From: Metamycoplasma gateae
GTDB lineage: Bacteria > Bacillota_I > Bacilli_A > Mycoplasmatales > Metamycoplasmataceae
DNA length: 64,000 nt
Direction of reading: 5' to 3'
NCBI RefSeq assembly: GCF_036352135.1
Contig: NZ_CP143578.1
Coordinates: 434,001-498,000 of the forward strand
The notes beneath the pieces were generated by a model, which searched no databases, had not been told where the DNA came from, and saw nothing but the letters and a program-made list of their open reading frames with translations. Of the stretch, positions 43,131 to 56,017 are shown one piece after another (positions within the stretch are counted from its first letter, which is position 1; the number at the start of each line of letters is the position of its first letter). The position numbers were made by a program, and so were the translations under genes.

Positions 43131-44684
43131 ATGAAAAATAAAAGAATGAATGCAAAAAAAACAAATATAGTTCTTAGATTCTTACGTAAGCTTGGCGCGG
43201 TAAGATATATTTTTATTATCTATATTTTATTCACAATTTTCATATCATTATTACTATTTTGAAATGTATCTCATAAAAGTGATTTAAAGGAACCTGTTAA
43301 GTATATTGATGCCTTATTTGTTTCTGCGTCGGCCTTTAGTGATACAGGATTAACACCACTAGTCATATCTGAAACTTTTAATGCTTTTGGTCAATTCTTA
43401 ATAGCTTTAAGTATGGTCGTCGGTGGTATTGGGATATTTACATTTAAAATCTATATATTCCAATCCATTCTAGGATTAAAATCCAATATTTTTAGTAATC
43501 TTGTTTCACAGACGGAAAGAGGTTCTATTACTGTTAGTGAAACTAGAAAAATGATAAAAATAGCAATTTCATTTTTAATAATTACAACAATAATTGCTTC
43601 TTTTATCTTTACAATGATTTTATATTTAACTCCAAATGATAATTTTGTATCTGAAGAAGTTTCATCACTAAATCCAATTTTATTTAACAATAAGGTAGTT
43701 ATGAAACAAAATGAAATACCTTACAATAATTTTTTACAATCATTAAAATATGGAATATTTCATTCAATAAGCTCAATCAATAATGCTGGATTTGATTTAT
43801 TTGGTAATAGAAGTTTGCAACCTTTTTATAACAATTACTCATTTCAAATTGTAACAATAATTACGTTTTTAATTGGTGGTATTGGATTTCCAGTTATCTA
43901 TGATATTTGAAAAAAAATACAATCATTAGATAAAAACAAACCAAATCACAGATTTCATTTATTCACAAAATTTACAATAATTACTTACCTATTTACAACT
44001 GCTGTTGCTTTTGTATTAAGTGTAATATTAGAATATTCTTCAAAATCAAAAGAAACATTCTGATACCAAGAAGAGTATGGATCAATTGGAGATAAATTAT
44101 TCGCAATTTACTTTCAAGTAAGTTCAACAAGATCAGCAGGATTTTCAACTGTAAATTATTATAATTTTACTCATTCAACAATAGTCCTACATAGTATATT
44201 AATGTTTATCGGTTTCTCTCCGGTATCAACCGCTGGAGGTATAAGAAATACAACTATTGCAGTTATATTTTTAAGTATTCTTACAATGATGACTGGAAGA
44301 AGAAGAATTAATGCTTTTAAAAGACAAATTGGAAAAGAAACACTAATAAAGGCTGTAAATGTTTTTGCCCTTGCTATTGTTTTAGTATTTACAGTAACGA
44401 TTATAAATTATTCAACCTTGCCAAAAGATACAAAACTTGTTGATAATTCACATTATCCAATGATTTTTGCATCGTTTGAAGCTTGTTCAGCCTTTGGTAA
44501 TACAGGACTTTCAACAGGATTATCTTCTGGAACAAATAATTTACACATTGCTGGAAAATTAAGCTTGATCTCAATTATGATTATAGGACAATTCGGTATT
44601 CCTCAAACTATCAAAATATTTGGAAGAGGAAAACCTGCCCCAGAACATTACCAATACATTTATGAAGATGTATCGATAGGTTAG
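43131..44684 (+). CDS. ktrB: K+ uptake membrane subunit KtrB (TrkH family)
   Basis: A 517-residue potassium transporter of the Trk/Ktr superfamily with four M1-P-M2 repeats. The four selectivity-filter loops are recognisable by their glycine: SAFSDTGLTP, SSINNAGFDLFG, SSTRSAGFST and ACSAFGNTGLSTG. It brings in K+ and is controlled by KtrA, encoded divergently. The start ATG lies seven bases after a TATAAT box. A second in-frame ATG is at 43146, and neither has a Shine-Dalgarno site. Ten bases separate its stop from the next ORF, so the giant lipoprotein gene probably shares its transcript. Confidence 0.93.
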
Positions 44685-44694
44685 GAGATTTCTT

Positions 44695-47600
44695 ATGAAA
44701 ACAGGAAAAATCGTTAAAAAAGTTGGAAAATTTTCATCAGCTTTAGCCCTTGGCTTAGTAATGCCTGCATTATCTGCAGCGTGTGATTATGAAAAAGAAG
44801 AAAAAATTGATACAAATAAACCAAATCATCAAAAACCTGTTAGTGGCAAAATTAATTATGTTGCTATAGGTGATGATTATGCTATTGGAAATAACAATAG
44901 TGATAATGCAAAAAACAAAAACTTTTTTGACAATCAAACTAATGAAGTTTATGGATTATCATATGCTTCATATTTAGCTAATTCAATTTTATTATTAGAT
45001 GACGAAAAGACAACTCTTAATAAGTATGACAACTTAGGTATTTCATATTCTACAACTAAGGATTGACTTGAATTATTAAATCCAAAACAATATTCTAATT
45101 TTAATTCATTATCCAAAACACTTGAAATTAATAAAAACTTAAACTTGGTAAATAATAACTTAACTTCAAACGAAGTAATTTCTAAAATTAAAGATTCTAA
45201 TTTAATAACAGTTTCTTTAGGTTTAAATGATATTTTTAAAAAACACGAACTTCTTTCATTAGCCCTTAATAACTTTGAAAATGAAAATCAAAAAAATGAC
45301 TATTTAAATTCGTACAAACAAATAATAAGTATTAGATTGAATGAGTTTAAGAAAAACTATTTAAACGTAGTTAAAGAAATTAAATCAATCAATCCAGAAA
45401 TTAACATTAATTTAACTGGTTTTATTTCGCCTTTATTACATCCTATAAAAATGAACGTAACTGAAGGAATTAAATTAATATATGAAATAACTGAAAAATT
45501 AAACAAAACAATTTCTGACGTTGCAAATGAAACACAAATAAACTACTATTCTTTAGATAATAAAAACTATCTGTTATCAAATGTTAGTAAATTTTCAACG
45601 GATTTTTTCAGCACTCTACCAAATAATAATGCTTATAAAAAACTTGCTCAAGATATTTTTTCAAAAATGTCTATATCGAGTAGTGAATATAAGAGATTAT
45701 TTCAAACAGAAGAAAAAAATCAAAGTAATATTGCTATTGAATTTTCTAAAAAAGCTACGACAATTAAATCATTGATTTTAGGAATTGTCGGTACAGATGT
45801 TGATACATACAGAAAACCGTACCCATTTGAAAGAAATAATTTAAATAGTGAAATTACAGATTCTGAAGAAAATAACATTTATTCACAAAAGCTTTTAACT
45901 GAATTAAAGAATTACTTTTATACCCTTGAATTCAAAGATAAAAAAATCTTTATTTTCAACATATTTAACATTTTAGGAATTCATAATGATGAAGTTAGAC
46001 AATGATTTAACAATATTTATGAAGAATATAATAATTTAGAAAATAAAGAACCTTTATTAAACTTTTTCGATCAATTCTTTGACTCAGAAATTATTCAAAA
46101 TCTATTAAATCAAGCAAATCTTGAAATATCAGAATTGATCGCTAAAAAATCACATGAAAATATTAAATTTGAAGAAATAAGAAATAAAATTAATGAAAAA
46201 TTAAGAAATAAAGAAAATATTTATTACATTTTTAAATCAGTTCTAAATAACAACTATTTAAGTAATGAAAAAAATAAAGAATTTGCAAATAAAAATATAA
46301 AAAACTTATTAAAACTTGTATTTTCATCAAATGTTGTAAACAAAATATTTCCACAAAGAATTTCAGCTATTTGAAATAATGCAGTTAAAAATGATCAAAT
46401 AAGCTCAAAATTTGATGAGTTGATAAATAAATTAGTTGAAAATTTTATCTCAAACCATGAAGAATATTTCAAAAGTACAAGCTTTGAAAAATTTATTAAC
46501 TCAGTTTTTAGTGATGCTAAAAATGAAATAATTCTTTTATTCTCATCTGTAATTAATTGAATTAAAACAGATGAAATATTGTTCGATGAAATTCTTAAAA
46601 GGTTAGTTGAAAACTTAAAAGACATTTACAAAATAAAAGAAGAAAGAACAGAAGATATTTATTACTTCATAAAACACACAATAATAAATATCGATAACTT
46701 TAAATATTCATATGAATTTTTAGAACTTTTTGTTGAAACAATATTAAATCTTCCCGAAAGTAATGAGACTTTAGAATCAGCAACATTAATTAAACATTTT
46801 GTAAAAGGTTTAATATTTAATACAAGCAAGGCAAACTCAAATAATAGAATATTTTTTAACCTAATTAGTAATATTCCAAGCGTAGAAAACCTAGATGAAG
46901 AAAAATATAAAAATGGAATGTTATATTTAGGAGTTGGTTTAGTTGATGCTGAAAATTATTTAAAGGCTGACAAAATAAGTGGATTACTTGATGAAAATCT
47001 AAGATCTTCTATTCTTAAGTTTTTTGAAAATATTACAAATAATGTTGATAATGAACTTAATGAAAATGGTAAAGAATATATTAAGAAATTAATTTCGCTT
47101 TTAATTGATGACATAAGTTCAAAAAATAGTTTATTAAATCAATTAATTGATAAACTAGGTAATTACATAGTTATATATCCATTGACAAATTACATTAAAA
47201 AAACTGGTTTTGAAAAACAGATACTAGATTCGAATCCACAAATTGAGAGTATTGAAGAATTCATTAGAAATGGTTATAAAAATATTTATAGCTCAATTAA
47301 CAATACAAACGTAATTAATGAAGTAAAAAATCTTGCATTTGATCTAATTGACAATGGTAATTTATATCAAAAAGATAACTTCTTGCACTTTACAGTTTCA
47401 ATATTAAAAAGAATTGACGAAAACGGAATTGTCAACATTGTAAAAACATTATTGAATGAATTAGCTACTGAAAATAATGGTAATTTATTTACAGATATTT
47501 TAGCTACATATTTAAACTCTCATTTAAATATTCAATTAAATAACAATGAAAGACAATTAGTTTCTACATATATCAAAAACTTTTTAGAAACAGTTCCAAG

Positions 47601-50600
47601 ATCAGAACTATTAAATTACTTTATTGATAATTTTAAAGAAATCATAAATTCAATTGATTTAAATGCAATAACTGATTTCCAAAAACTTGGTGATTACTTA
47701 AGAAATGAATTATCAAAATTATTATCAAATTCTATAAATTCAAACGTTATTCAAAAGGCACTTGATTTACTAAGTTTAAAAAATTCTGCTAGCAAAAATG
47801 GATTTAATCATTTCATTAACGTAGCTTCTATTTTCTTAAAAAATGATGATATTTTAAATTTAATATTAGAAAAAATAAATCTAAGACAATTAATTTCAAA
47901 ACTTCCAGAGTATATAAATGTTTCAACACTACCTGAAGAAATCCAACAAGATGTCTCGCAACTAATACAAAATACAACTGATATTGCTATAGAAAAATGA
48001 GATACTCAAATCTCTTCAAAAATTAAAGAATTAATTAAAAACTCGGTTTCAAACGAAAAACTTAAAAAAGCACAAAATTTAAATGAATTACTATCATTAG
48101 TATTTAGTGAAAATAAAGAATTTTTAAAAGATTTCTTAAATGAAGTAATTAACTCGTTGGTTTTATCAAGCGAGCAAAATAAAGATAAAATAGTTGATAT
48201 AGCAACATACTTCCTACAACAAAAATTAAATTATAAAAATGTAAGTCAAGAAGAAAAAAATAATGTTAAATCAATATTAAAAAAAGGTATTGACTTTGCA
48301 AATAAAAATAAATTATTTAATTCTGTAGTTAATGGCTTGCTTGACACAATTGAATTTAATATTAGCAATTTCGGTATTCAGTTTAGTAAATATTCATGAA
48401 ATAAAATCGGAGACTTTATTAAGTTTGAAGATGGTATTGATTTCTTAAATTTAATTGAAGAATTTTTACTAGATACAATTTCAAAAGATGAAGTTAAAAC
48501 ACTTTTAAAAATTGCATTTATTAATATTCCGACCATCTTATCACTAATTAAGATAGATAACCTAGATAATAATCAAAGCGGCGGTAATGAAAGTGATACA
48601 GAAAATGTAAATAATGAAACTGCAAACGCCATTGATATAAATAAAGTATTTGAACTAATAAACAAGATTTTAAACAGATTATCTGCAGATAATAGAAAAG
48701 AATTAATACCATATGTTGTTGATGGTATTTATGAATTAAAAGAAAATAAACAAATAAAATCAATTCTTTTAAAACTATTGAAAAATCAATTAAAAAATCT
48801 AAATATTCAAAACTTAAAAATCATTTCTCAAGATGAAAACCCTCTTGAAACGTTGCCGGAATTAATAATTAATAAAATATATGAATTAATTCTAAGTTCA
48901 AACAACAAAGAACATTTTGTAAAAATATTTGAAGGTTTATTCGTAAATGAAGAGGACATAACTATCGAACCTAAGACATTAATTCTTAAATTATTAAAAA
49001 ACATTGAAAATAATAAAATTGATGAGTTTATCAACAACAATTTAAATGTTTTATTAAGCGATGGACAAACCACTGAATTAATTTCGAAAAGTATTATAGT
49101 TTTACTAAAAACTCAATTATCTATTGATTTTAGTCAAGAAGAAATAACTGAAATAACTTCTTATCTAAATTTATTATTAAAATCATTACCAAATAATTCA
49201 CTATTTAATGAGTTAAAAACTACAATTTATAACAAAATAAAAGAATTAGGCGATGACTCGACATTTGAAGATCTACAAAATAAATTCAATGAATCCTTAA
49301 AATCATTCTTAACATTTGATAAAGAAAAGATGATTAAAATATTTAATTTACTAATCATTAAATCAAATGATACAAACGTTGATCAACAAGCAAAATTAAT
49401 AAAAGTATTTTCAATTCTTTTAAACAAACAACAACTTCGTGATTATATTTGAACTAATTTTGATCTTAAAACATTAATAGTAAATTCAATTAAAAACATA
49501 GAAGTACAAAGCCTGACTATACAAGATGAAACTAAAAATCAACTAAAAAACTTAATTACAAAATTAAGCGAATTTGTTGATTCTCAATTTGATGAACTAA
49601 TAAAACAAAACATAAATGAATTAATTGAAAAAATACTATTACCAGAAGTAATTAATGAAACCCCATCATTTGAAGAACTTATTAAAAAATTCTTATCAAC
49701 AAATAAAGAATGATTAATTAATAAAATTGATTCAATCTTTAATTCTTTACTTTCAAAAAATGAAGCAAATGATTTGAAAGACAGTTTAGCATCATTCCTA
49801 GTTGAATTTATTTCCGAAAAATTAAATAATCTAACTTTCGAAAATCAACAAAAGGATGAATTTAAAAATTTTATCAAGAAACTTTTAAATTCAATACCAA
49901 ACTGAGGTTTAACAAAAGGCATTACCAAATCCGCTGTTGATCTTGTAATTAAGAACGTTAATGAGAATAATTTAAACTTTGAAGAATATGATTTTAATGG
50001 ACTAATCGACATTATTCAAATATTAAACTCAACAAACATAACAAAAATTCAAGAGTTTTTAATTTCATTAGAATCAAAAGACTTATCGACAGTTATTCTT
50101 TTAATAATTAATAATTTTGAAAAAATTGAAAATCTTTTTGTAGTATCAGAAAATAACTCTAACCCTTCTGCTGAAAATAATGAAGAATCAAATACTAATA
50201 ATAAAAACAAACACATTATTCAATTTAATGAAAAAGAAGGAATTCTTTTAAATATTGAAGTAGTATTTAAATTAATTAAATCTTCATTAAGTATTTTAGA
50301 AGGTCAAGATCGTGAAACAATTAAAACTAAAATTCCTGAGTTAATTAATAAAATAAAACAATCAGAAAAAATAAAGAATTACGTTGGTTCAAAACTTGAT
50401 ATTATTACTAAATTAATTTTAAATGAAGATGCAAATGCAACAGATTTTGCTTCAAAAACAAAAGAAAAAATAATAAACATTTTATTCGAAGAAGAAACGA
50501 CAAAAGATTTCTTAGTAAATATAATAAATAGCTTAATTGATCTAGATAAGAATGCACTATCTTCGATTAATACGATGAATGAATTGGTTAGAAAATTACT

Positions 50601-52698
50601 AAGAGATAATAAAGATAATATAACTAACTTAATCAAAAAAGTCATTGAAAAAGCAAATGAAGATCAAGATTATATAGCAAAAATGTTCAGCCTAATTATT
50701 AGTGTGATAAATAAAAATTATTCTTTCGATGCAACAAGTGATGAAATAAATAATATTTCAACATTATTAGCAAGAATAGTAAAAAATCTTACAGATAAAA
50801 AAATCACAACAGAGGTTATTTCTAAATTATTTGAAGGCTTAATTAATATTAATATTTTTGATAATGAAGGCCACTTCAATGGAGAAGAACTAAAAAATAA
50901 TGTTATCAAATCATTAAAATTAATCGATTGAAAATCATTATTTACCTCGGAAAACGTTGAACAATTATTTAAATCAATAATTGGTTCAAACATATCAAAA
51001 GAACAATTAGTAAGAGAACTAAATGCATTATATTCATACTTAACAAGAAATATTCCAAAAATAACTAAAAATAGTTCAAATAATGAAAATGCAGGACAAC
51101 CTTCTTCAAATACAGAAAATAATGATAATAATACTTTCTTAAGAAACATTGAAGGTACAATTTTCAATGTTCTTGTAGGTTTAAATGGTTCATTAGAACC
51201 AAATCAAACCGAGCAAAAAGAAGCTATTATTGAATTTGCTCATAATGTATTTAAAGACCAAATTAAGAAAATTGATTGAAAAGCAATTGATCAAGAAATT
51301 ATTCCAAAAGATGAATTACAAATTATTGTTGATAAATTCTTGGAAAAACCTATTTTAAAAACTCTTATTGGTGATATTGTTACTGACTTTTTCACAAAAC
51401 CAAAAATTGAGGCTAATAATATTGGTGAAATTGTAAATAAAACACTTTCTAAAGTATCTGAAAAATTAAAAACTAACGTTACAAAAGTTATTGAAGCCGT
51501 TATTGATGATACCGACTTAATTAAGATAGTTGTAAAACATGTTATGGATTATCTAAAACTTGAAAATACAACAGATGAAGACACAAAATTCCTTACAGAG
51601 TTAATTATTGCAATTATAAGAGACTTAATAAAAACTGATTACTACAATAGAAAAGTTGTAAAAAGAAGCGTCGATCATGTTGTTAACTACAGTAAAAACT
51701 TTACAATTTTTGAACCCATAAAATGATTAAATGATGCAATCAATAAAATAAAATCTGGTTTCTCTTTTGCAGATGTTAAAATAATTGCGTCATTCATTGG
51801 AAATGATAAGGCTATAACTGGTGAAAGATTAGTTAAATTAATTAACCTATTGTTTGGAAAAAGTAACTTATCTAATTCAGTAATTTATAATGCATTAAGA
51901 AATATTAATATGAACCCTGATAGAACTAAACGTACTAATATGCAAACACTTAATGATTATATTAGCATAGGAAGCATAAGTTCTTCTTCACCGAGTGCTC
52001 CTTCAGATGATCCAGATAATATTCAACCAGAATTAGATGCTCTTAAATTAATGGATGAAATTTTTAAGATACTTGAACAACAATATCAAAGAAGCTCAGA
52101 AGCTTGAAATGATAACTTTAAGATACGTTCAAAATCAGAAGAATGAAAAGCTGTTTATCGTTTCAAAGTAGCAATGGACTTTATTATATTTGAAGTATTT
52201 GGACGTGAGTCATTAGTTTCAGAACGTGATGTAAGTAGAAGAAAAATTAACCTGTACACTGGTGTTCGTTCAATATTATGAGAACTTCAAGAAGGAACAA
52301 ATATTTCTGCAATTCCATTTATTAATTCAAAATTCTCTGGTATGCAAAGATATTTTGGAAGCATCAGACATAGACGTCAATTTACTAACTATGTTAAAAA
52401 AGAAACTGGTTGAGGTTTTTGAAAAACTTGACATTACTATGATGAAAACGACTATGGTCCTGAGTCAATAACATATATAATTACAAGTTCGGGTTATAAA
52501 CTTCAAGAAGAAAACAAACTTACAAAATTCAAGTGAAAAGTTAGAGAAAATGGTCCTCAATATGAAATTTCTAAAAAAGAATATATTCTTCTAACATTAA
52601 AAGAAGGTGGATACGGTAAGTTTATGAAACTAAATGACCGTAAATCAGATTCAGAATGATCAGAACTTGATAGAGTTAATAAACAAGATTTCTATTAA
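44695..52698 (+). CDS. milA: Giant lipoprotein with degenerate SGNH/GDSL domain (MilA-like)
   Basis: A 2667-residue surface lipoprotein. The signal peptide ends ALSAAC (Cys30 is the lipid anchor). Residues about 52-350 resemble an SGNH hydrolase: NYVAIGDDYAIGNNN is block I, but Asp61 replaces the nucleophile Ser; SLGLNDIF near 178 is the LGxND block; LPNNNAYKKLAQDIF near 310 corresponds to the last block but has no catalytic His. The rest is a long helical chain of divergent repeats of roughly 110-130 residues (see findings), then a Trp-rich C-terminal domain of about 200. Size and domain plan fit MilA, the roughly 300-kDa immunogenic lipase of M. bovis, from memory. AGGAG precedes the ATG. 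Confidence 0.75.
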
Positions 52699-52743
52699 TT
52701 TATAATATCGATAAATATTAAAGTAAATTAATGTAAAATAATA

Positions 52744-53039
52744 TAGCACAGCCAACTGCTGCATAAATTTATGTAGAGGAAAATCCGCTCTAGCACTTGC
52801 TGCGATGCAAGTAGTGTTCATGCTAGGTCAAATAAACCTAGGCAACGATGAGTTGACGACTAGTGCAACAGAGACGAGCTTATTAAATTAAGGTGCAACG
52901 ATGTAAACTCCATGAGCTAGAAACCCAAATTTTGGTAGGGGAACCTGATTAAGATAAATGAATTAAGATTGGGAAGTTTTTATAAACTTAGATAAATAGT
53001 TGGCACTGTTTACAGTACAAAAAGCGGTTTATCGTGCTA
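52744..53039 (+). ncRNA. rnpB: RNase P RNA
   Basis: The catalytic RNA that removes tRNA 5' leaders. GAGGAAAATCCGCTC near 52776 is the first universal region (GAGGAAAGTCC type), ACAGAGACGAGCT near 52868 the ACAGAA-type region, GGTAGGGGAACC near 52935 the next, and AGATAAATAGTTGGCAC near 52990 the 3' AGAxxAAT element. TAGCAC at 52744-52749 pairs with GTGCTA at 53034-53039 as helix P1. About 296 bases, short but complete for a mollicute. It lies 45 bases after the giant lipoprotein gene. Confidence 0.93.
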
Positions 53040-53064
53040 GGCGAAGAATTTCTTCGCCTTTTAT
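53039..53064 (+). terminator. Terminator of rnpB
   Basis: GGCGAAGAA and TTCTTCGCC make a 9-bp stem around one base, followed by TTTT. Confidence 0.9.
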
Positions 53065-53134
53065 TTTCGCTATTTTTTCACAATGTAATTGATTTATTAA
53101 ATGTTTCTATTAGCATTTAAACAGGAGAATTAAA

Positions 53135-53877
53135 ATGAACGAAATATTATTATTTTTAGTTTATAAATATAAGGCGATTGAAATTTAGTATACAAAGCAA
53201 TTAAGAATAAAGAAGAAATAAAAGAAGAAGAATTTAACTTATTTTTAAATGAAAAATTCAAAAAAGGAAAAAACTTTATTACTATCTTAGATGAACAATA
53301 TCCAAAAAAATTGTTGAATATAAAACAGCCTCCGTTTGTCTTATTTTACAAAGGAAATTTAAACCTATTAAACATCCAGGAAGAATTTATATATTTAACA
53401 GGTTCATACGAAACTAAATCTATTAATGAATATATTAATTCCTTAAAAAACAAAGATAATATTACCTTTATTAATCTGTTTTGAAATGGGTTGGAAAGAA
53501 AGATTTTAAAAAGATTAATTAAAAATAAATCTAAGATTGTTATATTACTTCCTTGTGGAATAGAATGAGGAATTAAAAACTTGAATCTTGCTGAATTCGA
53601 AAGTGAGAATTGCTTATTTATATCTGAATATCCGGATGAATATCACTGTACAAAAAATTCTTTTATTGCAAGAAATAGAATTAATGCTTGTTTTAGCAAA
53701 AAATTAATCTTGCTTTCTTCATTAGATAAAAAATTTAATGGTGTTATAAATGAATTTTTAGATCAAGGAAAAGATATTGAATGTTTACTGTTTAATGATC
53801 ATTTAAACAACGATCAAAATATTGATTTAATCAATGAAGGTGCAACATTAATCAATAAGAATCTAGAAATTTGCTAG
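53135..53877 (+). pseudogene. dprA: DprA/Smf-like DNA processing protein, frameshifted
   Basis: Encodes a reduced DprA-type protein (DNA uptake and RecA loading), about 247 residues. AGGAG precedes ATG 53135, MNEILLFLVYKYK, then the frame breaks: after AAATATAAGG the sequence continues as GDWNLVYKAIKNKEEI only if one G is added (GGG for GG near 53174). In the second frame it runs on to TAG at 53875: ILDEQYPKKLLNIKQPPFVLFYKG is the family's N-terminal mark and SEYPDEYHCTKNSFIARNRI matches the C-terminal SExPxGTxPxxxxFPxRNRI block. The Rossmann motifs GSRxxS and GGARGID are poorly kept (TGSYETKS; FWNGLERK). The shift may be a real mutation or a sequencing error. Confidence 0.8.
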
Positions 53878-53968
53878 TTTTTTTATCTATATTATTAGAT
53901 AAAACAAACTAATCGATTAATTTGTAATAAAATTCTAATGTAATTAAGTTTTTTAAGGAGAGAAAAAT

Positions 53969-54685
53969 ATGACACCTCATATAAACGCTAAAGAAGGAGC
54001 TTTTGCAAAATTGGTTTTAATGCCCGGAGATCCCTTGAGAGCAAAATATATTGCCGATAATTATTTAGAAGATGTTGAACTAGTTTCAGATGTAAGAAAC
54101 GTTTTTATGTATACTGGATACTATCAAGGCAATAAAATTTCAGTTTGTGCATCAGGAATGGGTGTGCCTTCAATTGGAATATATTCATATGAATTATTTG
54201 ATAAATACGGAGTTGAAGCCATTATTAGAATAGGTTCTGCTGGTTCATTTAAAGCAGATTTAAAAAATTACGAAATAGTTTTAGCTTCATCTGCTTACAG
54301 CGAAAGTAATGCTTTTAGAAATTCAATAATAAAAGGCGATAAAAATAATATTTCAATACCAAATCACGAATTAAATGAATTAATTCTTAAAAATGCTAGA
54401 GATCTAAATATGAATGTACATTTTGATCGTATATTAAGTGAGGATGCTTTTTATGCTGACGAAAGCGTCGAAGAAAGAATAGAAAAATCTGGTGGGGCTG
54501 TATGTGTTGAAATGGAAGCGTACGGACTATTTACAGTTGCTGAAAAATTAAATAAGAAAGCTGCAACATTATTAACAATTTCTGACAACTTAGTAACACA
54601 TGAATATACAACTAGTGAAGAAAGACAAAATTCATTTAATGATATGATGAAATTAGCTCTTTCAGTTGCTAAGGATTTTCAATAA
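53969..54685 (+). CDS. deoD: Purine nucleoside phosphorylase, DeoD type
   Basis: A 238-residue hexameric PNP that splits purine (deoxy)nucleosides into base and ribose-1-phosphate. [34 protein letters not shown] is the N-terminal phosphate site, RIGSAGSF the central block, and [14 protein letters not shown] the nucleoside site, then [10 protein letters not shown] with the catalytic Asp. Length is normal. AAGGAGAG precedes the ATG. The first of four salvage genes: its stop overlaps the start of deoA. Confidence 0.96.
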   Translation: MTPHINAKEGAFAKLVLMPGDPLRAKYIADNYLEDVELVSDVRNVFMYTGYYQGNKISVCASGMGVPSIGIYSYELFDKYGVEAIIRIGSAGSFKADLKNYEIVLASSAYSESNAFRNSIIKGDKNNISIPNHELNELILKNARDLNMNVHFDRILSEDAFYADESVEERIEKSGGAVCVEMEAYGLFTVAEKLNKKAATLLTISDNLVTHEYTTSEERQNSFNDMMKLALSVAKDFQ

Positions 54686-55980
54686 TGAGAATAATAGATA
54701 TTATTAATAAAAAAGCTAATAAAGAACAGTTAACTAAAGAAGAAATTGACTTTTTTATAGAAAACTATGTAAATGGAAATATTCCAGATTATCAAGCATC
54801 TGCACTATTAATGGCAATTAGATTAAATTCATTAAACGAAGATGAAACATCTTATCTAACAAACGCTATGATAAATTCAGGTGATACAATTGATTGATCA
54901 TATCTAAATACTACAATTGCAGATAAACACTCAACTGGCGGGGTTGGAGATAAAGTAAGTATAGTATTATGCCCTATTTTATCTGCACTAGGCTTAACAG
55001 TAGCTAAAATGTCTGGAAGAGGTTTAGGACATACAGGTGGGACACTGGATAAACTAGAATCAATCAGTGGATACAATATTTCATTAAGTGATAAAGAATT
55101 TAAAAATGTTGTTGAAAATCACAAGATGGCAATAGTTGGACAAAATGAAAAACTAGTTCCGGCAGATAAAAAAATATATGCATTAAGAGATGTAACAGGA
55201 ACAGTTGAATCTATCCCTCTAATAGCTTCATCAATTATGTCTAAAAAACTTGCTACTGGATCAAATTGCATATTGTTGGATGTTAAATGTGGTAATGGTG
55301 CATTTATGAAAAATTTAGAGCAAGCTAAAAAACTTGGTAATTTGATGATTCAAATAGGAAAAAAATTAAATAGAAAGATTGCTGTTGAAATTACGAATAT
55401 GGAAAAACCGTTAGGAAGAGCAATCGGAAACAAAATTGAAATATTAGAAGCTGTTGAAACTTTAAAAGGGAATGGTCCAAAGGATTTTACTGAAATTATT
55501 TATTCATCAGGAGCTACATTGTTATTATTAGCTAATAAAGCAAATAGTGAAGAAGAAGCAAAAAAACAAATAGACGAAATTATTAAGAATGGTAAGGCCT
55601 TAGAAAAATTCAATGAGTGAATAAAATCACAAAATGGACTTGTAGAAGAAATTTACAAAGAGGATTGATTTAACCCGAAATATAAGCACGAGATCATCTC
55701 AAATAATGAAGGGTATCTAAAAATAAACTCAGCTATCGAATTTGGTTTAGTAGCGATGAAATTAGGAGCCGGAAGAAGTAAAAAGGAAGACAGTATCGAT
55801 TTTGAAGCTGGCATCTATTTAAACAAAACATCTAATGATTACGTAAATAAAAATGATGTTCTATTTACACTTTATTCTTCAAAACCTATTGATAAAAATT
55901 TATCTAACGATTTATTAAACAAAATAGAGTTTAGCAACAAACCTTTTGAGATTAAAGAAGTTTTAACCAAATTGATGTAA
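54685..55980 (+). CDS. deoA: Pyrimidine-nucleoside (thymidine) phosphorylase
   Basis: A 431-residue enzyme that phosphorolyses thymidine, deoxyuridine or uridine. [40 protein letters not shown] (phosphate loop) and [20 protein letters not shown] (the family signature) are all present, and KCGNGAFM with the C-terminal alpha/beta domain follow. [21 protein letters not shown] is the standard start. It begins at TAATG of deoD and precedes deoC by 37 bases. Confidence 0.96.
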
Positions 55981-56017
55981 TATAAAATATAATTTTGAAA
56001 GAAATTAGGAGTAAAAA

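Noticed and set aside
48548-48763. Minus-strand ORF inside the giant lipoprotein
   Set aside because: Shadow frame of a continuous 2667-codon gene; its Leu/Tyr/His composition is the antisense of Asn/Glu/Lys codons.
46000-52700. CRISPR or tandem DNA repeat in the giant gene
   Set aside because: The repeats are only at protein level and too diverged; no identical DNA repeats with unique spacers are seen anywhere in the window.
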